A stretch of 64,000 bases of DNA from Bedellia somnulentella (GCA_963576735.1 OY755197.1:818501-882500), one strand, 5' to 3'; shown: positions 22,114-32,300, counted from the stretch's first letter. Made by a program: numbers and translations. Notes: generated by a model not told the origin, from the letters alone.

Positions 22114-22929
22114 TTAATTTGTATCGTTTGTCAGGTTCTAGGGTATGTGTGTTTCGCTAATTTGCTTTCGCTATTATATCCCGTAGTGGGAGTAGTGTGG
22201 GCAGCGGATCCCGCGAGTAGGGTCTTTCTAAATTATTTGTATTGTAGGTAACGGTAAGGAATAAACCACCACTGGGAACAAATTTAGATCAAAGAGTCAT
22301 TCCGTCATAAAGGCAAGCGTAAGAACGTAAGAAACGTGAAGAATGAAGGAAATTTTATGAAAAAATGTATGCATGCACATGAAACTACAGAGGTTTACCT
22401 GGATCGAACCAAGTGGTTATGAGTACTATCTGTATAACCCAATACGAACTATTAAAGTAAGTTTATGAATAAATGTATATTTGTACAAAAAAATGATAGC
22501 CAAAATCAGTGGGTTAAAACTATCAAGTTTACCATTGAGATAAGCAACCAACAATTATGAATAGTTCGTCAATTATTCAATATATAGGAAATGTATAGGC
22601 GTAATTACTGTGGTATTATAACAATTTCTGCCATATTTACCCAACAGCCATGCTATAAATATTCATTGAATTACATAATTCACACTTTATTATTAACTTA
22701 GATGAGAAGATAAAAAATATAATATTTTTCTAGTATTCTTATACAATTTAATTTTACTTCAACATATTTTTATACTTGCACTTTATTTCGTTATTTTCAG
22801 AATTCAGGCATTTTATGTTTCACAGCGCAGTTAGCGATTCACACTATTTCTAACTATCGCATAACCTAAAATTAAAACTCTAAAACAACCCTTAAAAAAA
22901 TATTCAATCAAAGAAGCGGACTTGCTGAG
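22114..22929. other. Unassigned AT-rich sequence
   Basis: Nothing supported; GGATCCCGCGAGTAGGGTC at 22207 is a short GC-rich word. Confidence 0.45.
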
Positions 22930-23170
22930 TTGAATCATTGAAAAACCAAGTGGCTGTAAATGAGAGCCGCCGTGTCAAAATGAACGTATAAAAACAAGTG
23001 ACGCCACGAAAATGGCGGACATATCCTAATGTCACTCGCACCGGAAGTGACGTAATACATTATTGGTGACGATTTGTCACCAAATAGAATGGCGTCCGGC
23101 GCAGCCATTTGTTCGGTGGGGTCGTGAGAGGGCGGCCACGCGTGCATTTCGGAAAATGGAAATGAGTGGA
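22930..23170. promoter_or_regulatory. GC-rich promoter-like island with adjoining ETS and CRE motifs
   Basis: A sharp GC-rich island sits in AT-rich DNA. At 23041-23056 it contains ACCGGAAGTGACGTAA, an ETS site (CCGGAAGT) fused to a CRE (TGACGTAA), a combination typical of housekeeping-type promoters. AAAATGGCGGAC near 23009 and GAATGGCGTCC near 23088 resemble YY1-type initiators. A 70-codon minus-strand frame (23147 down to 22935) starting MHAWPPSHDP spans the island but resembles nothing I recognise and lacks a convincing donor. It could be a promoter or alternative first exon of the zinc-finger gene or of another transcript. Confidence 0.45.
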
Positions 23171-23367
23171 TATTTTGGTTTTGAAGTTAGTCTTAAAAGT
23201 TATATTTGACTGCACTATGTTATCTCTATATGTTTTAGATGAAACAACGTTTGTTTATTTGAAGGAGGGTTTATTTGAGAAGATTTTATTTAACACTTAT
23301 CACTTAACTGTACACTATGATGTATTTAATTTTATTTAATTTTAATTGATGTATTTAATAATTAATT

Positions 23368-23518
23368 TATCGATCTCACCTTCCAAAGGTTGTCTGGAAG
23401 AGATCGCTTTTAGCGATAATATCACCAATTGCACCTCACTGTAAACTGTTGATCATATTATTATTTTTGTAAATTTGTGTTTGATGTGCAATAAAGAGTT
23501 ATTCTCTTCTATTCTATT
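23368..23518 (+). repeat. Family 5 repeat
   Basis: ATCTCACCTTCCAAAGGTTG, TCTGGAAGAGATCGCTTTTA, then CAATAAAGAGTTATTC and a TCTATTC tail. Confidence 0.8.
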
Positions 23519-24231
23519 TCTATTAATTTCAAACACTACGAATAAAGAACCATTGTAAAAAACGAAACCCGTAGATATTATTAAATAAAAAAAAAGAAAA
23601 CACGAAAAAAAACTATAATATTCTCTCATTTAAGGTCTATCTTGATTCAGATCTCGACAGACACAATATAGTCTGGTTTGGTTTTAGTAAAAGACGGCTT
23701 ACAGAATTTTCAAATCACTTCGTTTCATTTTATTACATCGCGATTATCTACGCTTTACTTTCATTTAATAATTTATTTCCTAAGTATACAATGGAGTTTG
23801 ATGAAAGAAATGATAGATGAAACTATATATGAATACCAAATGAACAAATAAAGTAGCTACTTAAAAATGCATTGTTTGAGTCCCTCAAAATCACAAACGA
23901 AATCTAACAGCAACCTCGATATTCATAAGACCCGTGTGTCCGAAACGTCAAAATGATCACGGCAAATATACACACATATCTTGAGTAAGGGTCCTCTTTT
24001 TGTCGCCCCTAACGACGTCATTAGGGGAAGGTATTAGCAGGAGTGGAGAGATTCGACCAGGATTACACTCGCTTTAGACGGGACGGGAGATTCGTATCGG
24101 TGTAGTGGTCAAGTTCATTTATGTATTCACTTGGAGAATTATTACATACAACGTATAAATATTGAAAAGGGCCAAATCTTCAAAATATGATATATCTGAG
24201 AAATTTATTAATCCGAGTGGGCAAGAAATAG
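23519..24231. other. Unassigned sequence with a CRE-centred hairpin
   Basis: CCCCTAA and TTAGGGG (24005-24026) pair around CGACGTCA. The flanking 24030-24100 is GC-richer. No gene is supported. Confidence 0.45.
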
Positions 24232-24357
24232 TGAATTAAAGAGTATGGGTTCCAGCCACATAGCCCAAAAATATTTGCAATGCCTTCATATCCTAAGTCT
24301 TAGTGATGAAGTCTAAGAAATGTGTTAGTGCAATTCTAAGCCGATTCTGCACAACTA
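24232..24357 (-). repeat. Family 1 retroposon, old 5'-half fragment
   Basis: GTTCCAGCCACATAGCCCAA and CAATTCTAAGCCGATTCTGC. Confidence 0.6.
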
Positions 24358-24471
24358 ACATTATTTATATATTCATAACATACATCTAATGAACGAGGTT
24401 GCTTTATAATCATAAGACTGTTTCTGTCTACCTCGGTTTACCGTGACAATTATTGTACTTAATGTACATAT

Positions 24472-24957
24472 TGTTACGTACCGGGTTCTTAATTTGATAA
24501 ATACCAGTCACACTTTCGTGCAATAAGGTGTAATTATATTTATTGACCAATAACGCACTTTACACAACACAACAAACACTATCGATAATTAACTATCGAT
24601 ACTCGCACTAATTAACAACACTAATTTACTCCGTTATAGTAACACTGTCCACACCGTTAAGCTTATTTCCGTAATCCGTATATCACTGCACTGTCGTATT
24701 TAATTTCTTCGCTCTAGTATTTCGCTTGTTCTCGCTTTAGTTCTTCGCACTCGAATAACTCCGTAGCACGCGTCGCTCTTTATATATGCCAAATCTCAAA
24801 TACGCGAATATTACAGAAAGTTCTAGTACCACATTCTCGAAAAGTCGATATTCGAGAAACATCTAGTAATTCCTTTACTTATTAGAATACTAGTAACGCC
24901 ATCTGTTATCTAGTAGTGGCAAATCCTATCTCCTACTTGCGAACAGATGTCGTAACA
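24472..24957 (-). repeat. 3' LTR of the Gypsy element
   Basis: This 486-bp LTR is identical by eye to the 5' copy. A minus-strand AATAAA at 24539-24544 is a possible polyadenylation signal. The inner border touches the polypurine tract. Confidence 0.92.
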
Positions 24958-24973
24958 TTACCCCCTCCTTACA
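24958..24973 (-). promoter_or_regulatory. Polypurine tract for plus-strand DNA priming
   Basis: On the minus strand GTAAGGAGGGGGTAA sits immediately next to the 3' LTR and just after the stop codon, the standard place for a retroelement polypurine tract. Confidence 0.8.
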
Positions 24974-27763
24974 TTAATACTCGTCCCGAGTATTATTGCT
25001 TCCATGGTACTTCGCAAGTCGATCGATGTGAACTATTTTCCAAGCCCCTCTAGGTTGGCGTTGAATTCTGTACGTTACATCGTTTATTCTAGTGACCACC
25101 TTGTACGGTCCTTCCCACCTATTTTGTAACTTAGGGGACTTCCCTTTCTGGCGAGTTGGATTGTGTAACCAGACGAGCATACCCTCTTCGAAACGCGGCG
25201 TGTTAGCTTTACGGTCATATCTGGTTTTCATCTTTTCACTAGCATGTAAACCATTTTCACGCACTAGGGAATGTACATCTTGCATTCTTTCCCTCAAATC
25301 GCTTACATATTCAGTTACACTCTGCGGCTCATCTGGTGACCCTCCTGTCAACAAATCTACAGGCAATCGTAGCTCTCTTCCGAAATTGACGAAAGCAGGT
25401 GTTTCCTTCGTGCTTTCGTGAACAGCTGACCGGTAAGACAGTAAAAATAATGGAATGTGTTTGTCCCAGTCCTTCTGATGTTTTTCAACCATCTTCGCCA
25501 ACTGTCTCTCCAGTGTTTGGTTGAACCTCTCCACCATTCCATCTGACTGAGGATGATATGGCGTCGTCCTGGTTTTATGCATTCCAAGCAGTTTGCACAC
25601 CTCTTGAAATACTTGTGACTCAAAATTTCTTCCCTGGTCAGAGTGTATCTCCAGGGGCACGCCAAATCGACAGATCACTTCCTCAACCAGTTTTGTAGCC
25701 ACAGTTATTGCTTCTTGATTGGGTATGGCAAACACTTCAGGCCACTTAGTGAAGTAATCCATCACCACCATGAAATATTTATTTCCGGACTCTGATTGTG
25801 GAAACGGTCCAGCCACATCAACGGCAATCCTCTCCCAGGGAGCTCCCACATTGTACAACCGTAATCCCCCTCTACTCCGGGTCTGCGGACCTTTCACCGC
25901 GGCACACGTTGTACATTTCCGGCACCAGTCCTGTACGTCGTCCCTACAATGAAGCCAGTAAAACTTCGCACGAACCTTCTGCAACGTACGATTTACCCCA
26001 AGATGCCCGCCCGAAACACCGTCATGTGTTTCCCGCAGTACATCTTTAACCTTGGCTCTGGGCACGACCAATTGTAGGTGCTCTTCTTTACCGTTGGGTT
26101 TCTCCCACCTCCGGTACAGTAGACCATTGATCAGAACCAGGCTGTTCCATTGCGCCCAGTAAGCTTTCGTACTCACTCCTGTGGACGCTACTTCACTCCA
26201 AGCCGGTTGATCGTGTTTTTCCTTCTTCCATTTCATGATGGGTCTGAGGTTCTCATCTTCTTCTTGGGCCTTCTGCATAGCTTCTGTTTCCCATCCATCC
26301 AATGGACAAATTCGAGTCACTTTCACGACCTCCTCCTTCGACTCTTGCTTCCTGCAATGTTTACAGTCTTGATCATTGACACAGCCCAATATCACCAAAC
26401 TGTTCCCGTTACAGGCTTGTGAGATGGTCATTGTCGGGGCTTTCTCCTCTCTAGCCAGCACCTGCCCCCCGGTCCTGGCTAATGCTCGTTTTGCGGCAGG
26501 AGCCTCTGCCTGCCTCTTTTCTTCCTTCCTCAGCGGGCAACTTAATCTCAAATGGCCCCTTTTCCCGCAGCCATAACAAATCGGTCCAGTACTCCTTCCG
26601 ACGGGTGCTTTAATGACCTTGACGTCCTCATTTGCTTCCGCAATCTCACGAAGTCGATGAGTTTGGCGCGTATCCTGGCGGCAAGCTTCAACTTCTAGAG
26701 CGTTCGCCAAGGCATCCTTGAGAGACGTGTGGTGTTGAAGTCTCACCGCTGTTCTCACTTCGATATCTCTGATGCCGTCGACGAATGCTTGCACCAGGTT
26801 CATTTCCACCGTCTTCGGATCTACACTGGGATAGGCCTTGCGGACGAGCTTCTCGATTTCAAGGGCCCACTGCTGAAGTCCCTCTCCAGAACGCTGGACC
26901 CTATCACGCAGCTGAGCGCGGAACACGTGCTCCAGGTGTCGCTCTCCATAGCGAGACTCCAACGCATCCAGCAGGTCCTTGAAACCACCACTCGGAGTCG
27001 GCAGCGCCTCTATTACTGACAGTGCTTGACCTCGGAGCGCCACCGTCAGTGCAGTCAAACACTGTTCATCAGTCCAACCATTGGCAGCCGCAACAGTCTG
27101 GAACTGATGTCTATACGCCGACCAGGATGTTGTTCCGTCGTAGGGAGGAACCTTCACACGAGGACCATGGACAGCTACTACATTCTCACCGGAGACAACC
27201 TTGACCGGTCGTGATTCAAGCTGCAGAACCCTTTTCTCCATTCCGCGGAAGTCGGTCTTCATGTCATCGATATCTTTCTCAATAGTGGTTACCTGCTCCT
27301 TCATCTGCTCTACGTCTTTTTCCACAGTAACCACCCGACCACTGACTTCATTGACCGCAGTGAGAACTTGTGAGAACTTAGTTTGCTGTTCCTCGCGCAA
27401 CTCACGAACTTCTTGTTTCACAACACCCTGTACCTCCGAATGTATGTTTTTTTTAACATCCTGTACCTCCGAATGTATGTTTTTCACAACATCCTGTATG
27501 CTTTGTTGTGCTTCACGCATGCTTTGTTGTGCTTCACGCATGCTTTGAAACATTTCAACTATCATCGTCAAGTCAGTATTAGTTGCGGCCGCCGGCGCCG
27601 TTGATGTAGACGGCGCGTTAGTCACCGCGGACGTCTCCTCTGGAATGTCACTCCGAGGGTTCGTGACCGATGACCTCATTTCCGACAGCTGTTCACCCTC
27701 TGCGGCTTTCTGAGCGCGTGTCTTCACACCCTCTCTTCCGTCTTCCTTCGGCATAACTGGCAT
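24974..27763 (-). CDS. Gag-integrase fusion polyprotein of the Gypsy element
   Basis: The open minus-strand frame extends 937 codons from a TTG at 27787. The first ATG is codon 9, so the likely protein is 929-930 residues. Numbering is from the TTG. Residues 75-195 form heptad-rich coiled coil with two short internal duplications (SMREAQQ and NIHSEVQ). Residues 205-375 are Gag capsid-like. The zinc knuckle is C404-x2-C407-x4-H412-x4-C417. Near residues 470-480 the text jumps from a pre-protease linker straight to the region before integrase. The integrase HHCC zinc site is H588, H595, C625, C628. The catalytic triad is D657, D717, E753, with 35 residues between the last two. A GPY module is at 893-895. 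No DTG/DSG protease, YxDD or RNase H motif is present. The frame is intact throughout, so the deletion preserved frame. Confidence 0.9.
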   Translation of the reverse strand: MPVMPKEDGREGVKTRAQKAAEGEQLSEMRSSVTNPRSDIPEETSAVTNAPSTSTAPAAATNTDLTMIVEMFQSMREAQQSMREAQQSIQDVVKNIHSEVQDVKKNIHSEVQGVVKQEVRELREEQQTKFSQVLTAVNEVSGRVVTVEKDVEQMKEQVTTIEKDIDDMKTDFRGMEKRVLQLESRPVKVVSGENVVAVHGPRVKVPPYDGTTSWSAYRHQFQTVAAANGWTDEQCLTALTVALRGQALSVIEALPTPSGGFKDLLDALESRYGERHLEHVFRAQLRDRVQRSGEGLQQWALEIEKLVRKAYPSVDPKTVEMNLVQAFVDGIRDIEVRTAVRLQHHTSLKDALANALEVEACRQDTRQTHRLREIAEANEDVKVIKAPVGRSTGPICYGCGKRGHLRLSCPLRKEEKRQAEAPAAKRALARTGGQVLAREEKAPTMTISQACNGNSLVILGCVNDQDCKHCRKQESKEEVVKVTRICPLDGWETEAMQKAQEEDENLRPIMKWKKEKHDQPAWSEVASTGVSTKAYWAQWNSLVLINGLLYRRWEKPNGKEEHLQLVVPRAKVKDVLRETHDGVSGGHLGVNRTLQKVRAKFYWLHCRDDVQDWCRKCTTCAAVKGPQTRSRGGLRLYNVGAPWERIAVDVAGPFPQSESGNKYFMVVMDYFTKWPEVFAIPNQEAITVATKLVEEVICRFGVPLEIHSDQGRNFESQVFQEVCKLLGMHKTRTTPYHPQSDGMVERFNQTLERQLAKMVEKHQKDWDKHIPLFLLSYRSAVHESTKETPAFVNFGRELRLPVDLLTGGSPDEPQSVTEYVSDLRERMQDVHSLVRENGLHASEKMKTRYDRKANTPRFEEGMLVWLHNPTRQKGKSPKLQNRWEGPYKVVTRINDVTYRIQRQPRGAWKIVHIDRLAKYHGSNNTRDEY

Positions 27764-27767
27764 CTTC

Positions 27768-27788
27768 AAATCCACTTCTGTCACCAAT
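27768..27788 (-). other. Probable tRNA primer-binding site
   Basis: Directly inside the 5' LTR the minus strand reads ATTGGTGACAGAAGTGGA. Its position after CGTAACA and its TGG start fit a primer-binding site complementary to a tRNA 3' end. I cannot name the tRNA without comparison. Confidence 0.5.
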
Positions 27789-28274
27789 TGTTACGTACCG
27801 GGTTCTTAATTTGATAAATACCAGTCACACTTTCGTGCAATAAGGTGTAATTATATTTATTGACCAATAACGCACTTTACACAACACAACAAACACTATC
27901 GATAATTAACTATCGATACTCGCACTAATTAACAACACTAATTTACTCCGTTATAGTAACACTGTCCACACCGTTAAGCTTATTTCCGTAATCCGTATAT
28001 CACTGCACTGTCGTATTTAATTTCTTCGCTCTAGTATTTCGCTTGTTCTCGCTTTAGTTCTTCGCACTCGAATAACTCCGTAGCACGCGTCGCTCTTTAT
28101 ATATGCCAAATCTCAAATACGCGAATATTACAGAAAGTTCTAGTACCACATTCTCGAAAAGTCGATATTCGAGAAACATCTAGTAATTCCTTTACTTATT
28201 AGAATACTAGTAACGCCATCTGTTATCTAGTAGTGGCAAATCCTATCTCCTACTTGCGAACAGATGTCGTAACA
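27789..28274 (-). repeat. 5' LTR of the Gypsy element
   Basis: This is the 486-bp LTR upstream of the gag-integrase frame. On the minus strand it has a TATATAAAG box at 28095-28103, placing transcription start near 28065-28075. It reads identical to the 3' LTR. TGTTACG and CGTAACA form the terminal inverted repeats. Confidence 0.93.
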
Positions 28275-28278
28275 ATAT

Positions 28279-28733
28279 GCATAACAAAAAATCTTTCTTA
28301 TTTCTTCCTTTTTAGAACCTTTTTAAACCGTTAGTTTATATGTATGTTTTTTGTAAGTATAATATTGTATTTAGCAACGTACACATCACACCTCGTGAGA
28401 TTTATTTACATTCATCAACTTCATTTAATACTGAACATGTCGGGCGCCTTCCTTATTAGATCATTTCCTATTTGATCTAAATGTGTCCTCCATGGTTGTG
28501 GTTTAAAAGATGAATGAATAATTTCTTGTGTTTTCAACTTAGATGTATTAGAACACAACTAAAAAACCTACTTTTTGTGTCTTACTTTACAGTAAGTATA
28601 GCCAATAATATGGGGTATTTGAAACAAAGGCTGCCGATTTCACAATTGGTGTATTAGCCGGGTGTTGCCAACTATCTTTGCTTTGTATGTATGTATTTTT
28701 ACAAGCTTTTTTGATCATATCATACTCGTGCCA
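28279..28733. other. Unassigned AT-rich sequence
   Basis: Nothing supported between the LTR element and the next retroposon. Confidence 0.45.
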
Positions 28734-28982
28734 CCGTGCAGTGCCGGCTTAGAATGTCGCTACCCCTTTCTACCCACGGGTGTCGTAAGAGGCGACTAAG
28801 GGTATTGGGACTTTTTACTGGATTTTTGGGCGATGCGGTTGGAGACCCATCACCCTTTATTTTACCGCCTTTTCCCCTCTCAACTTCCAAAAGTGTCTGA
28901 GGAATTTATAATTCCATGGCTCTGGCTACCCCTTCTAGGGAATTATAGCCGTGAGTATATATATGTATGTATGTATGTATGC
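28734..28982 (+). repeat. Family 1 retroposon, full length
   Basis: Has the 'GTGTCGTAAGAGGCGACTAA' variant of the family and a tail of six TATG units. Confidence 0.87.
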
Positions 28983-29691
28983 ATACTCGTGCCACATATT
29001 CTCATTGGGGAAACCTCTATTGCAATCCCTGAGTTATTTAAGTAAAAAAATATATATATAAAATTGCAAAGCTTCTTTACATTAAATAGAATTTAATAGA
29101 CAAATCATAATAAGTTGTATTAAACCTTAACTTCAGTGTATGTAGTAAACTTATGTGTATAAAACACGACATGCCAGAGCTTTAATATTATCGGCTAGTC
29201 GGCATAAAATGCATTTCTTTTATTTTTATTCTGTCAATATTATAATAAGTAATCAATTTACTATTAGCCTTAGGTTCATCTCATAATTATATTTTCTTTA
29301 TAGTTACGGCATTTACGGAAAATGTGGAACAATCGAAAGAAATGCATTAATACGTGTTTTAAAATATTATGTTTGATATTTCATCATTTTAGGACAGATA
29401 AATAAATCAATTTCACAAAGAAACAGCGAGTATAAATGCATAAACCAAATGTTGATCGCCCCACACCGGCGAATCGCAAAGTTGGAATCCCGCCGAAAAA
29501 TTTACACAAATGCAATACATATTAACTGATTCGGCTTTTTGTCCGTCCGTCCGTTCGTCTGCCGCTATGACATTCCTGTCCGCTCGTCTCCTGATTAGAA
29601 ACCTGCTTTTAATTATCATTCTAGTTTTTACTGTATGCTCGGGTCGAATAAGTCGCGAGCAAATATTTTTAGTAAAGTTCAGAAACGTATT
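28983..29691. other. Unassigned sequence
   Basis: Overlapping 68- and 74-codon frames on opposite strands at 29413-29734 are mutual shadows without recognisable domains. Confidence 0.45.
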
Positions 29692-29806
29692 ATTTTACCA
29701 TCATTCCCCCACTAAACTTTCCAAAAATGGCTGAGGAATTTTTAACTCCTTAGCTCTGGCTACCCCTTCAAGGGATTTATAGCCGTGAGTATATGTATGT
29801 ATGTAT
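29692..29806 (+). mobile_element. Family 1 retroposon, 5'-truncated, perfect 15-bp target duplication
   Basis: Only the last ~115 bp inserted. GTTCAGAAACGTATT occurs immediately before (29677-29691) and after (29807-29821). This pair fixes the family 1 3' end as the (TATG)n tail and shows target-primed insertion. Confidence 0.93.
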
Positions 29807-29861
29807 GTTCAGAAACGTATTTTTGGAATGAAAAGAGTTTTACATATCTGTTAAGCCGCTC

Positions 29862-30170
29862 CGCATGTGTTTAATGGGATGGCAGAGGTAATAATTCTTT
29901 AAAGCAGCCCAAAAAATACACCTAGTGCTCAGATTTTCTCTTTTTACTTGGTTTGTAAATTCTTGTGATAGGACCTATCGCCGCTTTGTACGAAAGTTCT
30001 GTAAAACTTCTATGCTAAGTATGACTCGATCATTGTATGTGTAATACACAAACCTTACAGTATTTTATTTTCTTAATAAATTAACTACACATATAACTTA
30101 ACTGAAGGATTTTGAGGACCGTTTCAGGACATTTTCACATCTAAACTAGGACTTCAATGCAAGTGTGCTA
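29862..30170 (-). repeat. Family 2 SINE, old diverged copy
   Basis: GGGATGGCAGAGGTAATAA, ATAGGACCTATCGCCGCTTT, AATAAATTAACTACACATAT and GACCGTTTCAGGACATT follow the family order. Confidence 0.65.
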
Positions 30171-31120
30171 TTGAAAAAAAGAGCTGAGCGATATGTTCGA
30201 CTCGACTGAACTATCTTTATTGCAAATTATTGTTCCTTAAAGAAAGACATTCAATTCAACATTTGTTTACAAAAATCAAATGTCTTTTTTATATTTTCAG
30301 TTCATTTTTCCCATTGACTGTAACGAAAATTTTGTTTTTTGATTTTTTTTATTATGAGTGCGTACTTCTTCAATTTTTTTTCAACTAAAACAATATATAT
30401 CATAGTCTTGATCAGTCTGAAAAATTTTATCAAGATCGGTCAAGCAGTTCAGGAGGAGTAGCGTTCCGAAGAAGCGGCGGAAGTGAGCGTATGAGTTTCT
30501 CTATGGTTAGTCTATGGAAAAGTTTTTGGCAATGAGAGGTTTTCCTTTTTTTCTTTTTTTCTTCTTCCCTGTTTTCAGGATAGATGGCGCCAGAGTTGCT
30601 ATGTTACTGGTAGGAACGGAACGTCACACCGTTTTTCACACTTGGATGTAATGATATCGTAAAACGGAACGTACATAAAAACGTTCTGATTTGAAAGCCT
30701 AAATAAATATCAGTTTAAGCCAAGATAGCTTAAAAGTAAATAAACAAAGACGGTATTTATATTTAACATTCTTTTTGTTGTTTTTACTCGCCAAAAAGTT
30801 ACTCTATGGTGATGTGACACATGTTTTTAAAGTTGACATTGGCGAAATTATTGTGGCAACACGATTGAGGCCACGAAGAAAAAATTCAAGTAAGTAACGT
30901 AGTTACATCAACGCCATCTACAGAGCTCTAGGAAACTATGTTGTTTTTTTATTTCTCAAAAAGAAAACCTCTCATTTCTTCTAGATGTTAGAAAAAGTTC
31001 GATTTTTTTTTTCACTAAAACCTGTAGGTACTTTGGGGCTATCAGCCTGTGAAATTTGGTTAAGATCTGTCAAGCGGTTCCGGAGGAGTAGCGTTCCATG
31101 GAAACAACTAACCCGCGTAA
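30171..31120. repeat. Unclassified repeat with a ~130-bp internal direct duplication
   Basis: AAGATCGGTCAAGCAGTTCA then GGAGGAGTAGCGTTCC (30433-30472) recurs as AAGATCTGTCAAGCGGTTCC then GGAGGAGTAGCGTTCC (31062-31100). ATGAGAGGTTTTC at 30524 is also present inverted near 30965. Probably a decayed transposon; family unknown. Confidence 0.5.
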
Positions 31121-31617
31121 TATAATAGTACTTTATGATCCGTAGCTGTGATCTTTGGTATTATTTAGTTTGAGTGATAAACCAATGCCAGTTTTAATTC
31201 TTATACTGTACCTATACGTCAGAACTAACAAACGAAAATACTCTTATTAAAAAAATACATTATCTTCATTCATCATACGTAATAGTTTTTTCCCCAAAAA
31301 TTCGTGTGTTAATAAATAATAATCTTTATCTCTATAGAAATAAAGGCTAGAAGTAGTGCACTGTAATTTATGGTAAGTTGATACAATGACGACGAATTAA
31401 TTGCAAGAAACGGTGGCATCCGTAGAAAGACGCACGGTTGGCAAAATAATTTGCGATGTTGGTTTTAGTTGCAGGTTTATATATAGATTTATTTAGTTAA
31501 AACCTTGTTGCCTACAACATTTTTCTATTGTAGTAAATGAAACTGTATAGAATTTACGTTATAACTTTGGTTTTTCGTATTATCTGCTATTGATTCAAAG
31601 AATGGTAAACATAGATA
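31121..31617. other. Unassigned AT-rich sequence
   Basis: Nothing supported. Confidence 0.45.
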
Positions 31618-31733
31618 TGTTATTATTTACAACCCTTCCTCCACTTAACTTCCCCAAAGTCGCTGAGGAATTTTAATTGAGAAGCTCTGGCTACCCCTTT
31701 CTGGGATTTATAGCCGAGAGTATATGTCATGTC
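31618..31733 (+). repeat. Family 1 retroposon, 5'-truncated
   Basis: CTTCCTCCACTTAACTTCCC to TATAGCCGAGAGTATATG. Confidence 0.78.
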
Positions 31734-32029
31734 AAGTCATTTCATAGAGATGAAACATAGGTGATTTTCATATTATTTAATTTTTAAAATAAGACTTCAT
31801 AACATCAAATGTGCAATTTCGACCAACACGTTATTCCTATTTGTTCTGGACCTAGACACAAACTACCTCACCACCAGAATACACCCGTCGCAGTCCATTT
31901 AATTACTAAAATACATTAGGATAAGTGTAAAAAGGTGATGATAAATTAATAAATTAATGTAAATTAAGTTACATAGGTTTACCAGATTCCTATAAAGTAG
32001 GGGAATGAAAACTAATAACATGAGTCTAT

Positions 32030-32300
32030 GTACGCATTTGATAATAAAGTATCTTTATTATTTTGCTGTCGCTCCCGCACCACTGTTGACAGATTGTATT
32101 CTGATGAGTGACAGTTGACGTCTGCACATTATCATGGCGGCTTGCGGCGGCCATTTTGTTTTTTTAGTTTGGCTCAAATTTTTGTCAAATCCTTCTTGTG
32201 ATCTAGCCGCCTGCCGCTGCATTTTTGAGGAGAATTTTTGTGACCGCTTTCTGAAGGTGATTTGAAATTAGAGACGAATTTCTTTGCCGTTAGGATGTTT
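32030..32300. promoter_or_regulatory. GC-rich island with start codons on both strands; possible internal promoter or first exon
   Basis: A CpG-containing island follows exon C within the gene. The core near 32134-32155 is almost palindromic, with ATGGCGGC and GGCGGCCAT flanking TTGC, so an ATG in good context opens on each strand. The minus strand gives AACAAAATGGCC and 45 codons beginning MAAASRHDNVQTS. The plus strand gives 43 codons beginning MAACGGHFVF that reach a weak donor-like AAG|GTGATT. A CRE-like TGACGTC lies at 32117. Both ATGGCGG motifs resemble YY1-type initiator elements. A promoter here would make a shorter isoform carrying only the fingers; this is inference. Confidence 0.35.

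Larger units (their letters stand above)
24472..28274 (-). mobile_element. Ty3/Gypsy LTR retrotransposon, very young, lacking protease-RT-RNase H
   Basis: This complete 3.8-kb element lies on the minus strand. It has two 486-bp LTRs starting TGTTACG and ending CGTAACA. They read identical base for base, so insertion is recent. It is flanked by a 4-bp target duplication ATAT at 24468-24471 and 28275-28278. Between the LTRs is one long frame joining Gag to integrase, with protease, reverse transcriptase and RNase H absent; a full element would need roughly 2 kb more. A polypurine tract adjoins the 3' LTR. It must have moved using enzymes from a complete relative elsewhere. Confidence 0.93.

Noticed and set aside
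25092..27604. Several 60-115 codon plus-strand frames inside the Gypsy element
   Set aside because: They are antisense to the Gag-integrase frame and have no domain; shadows of a GC-rich coding region.
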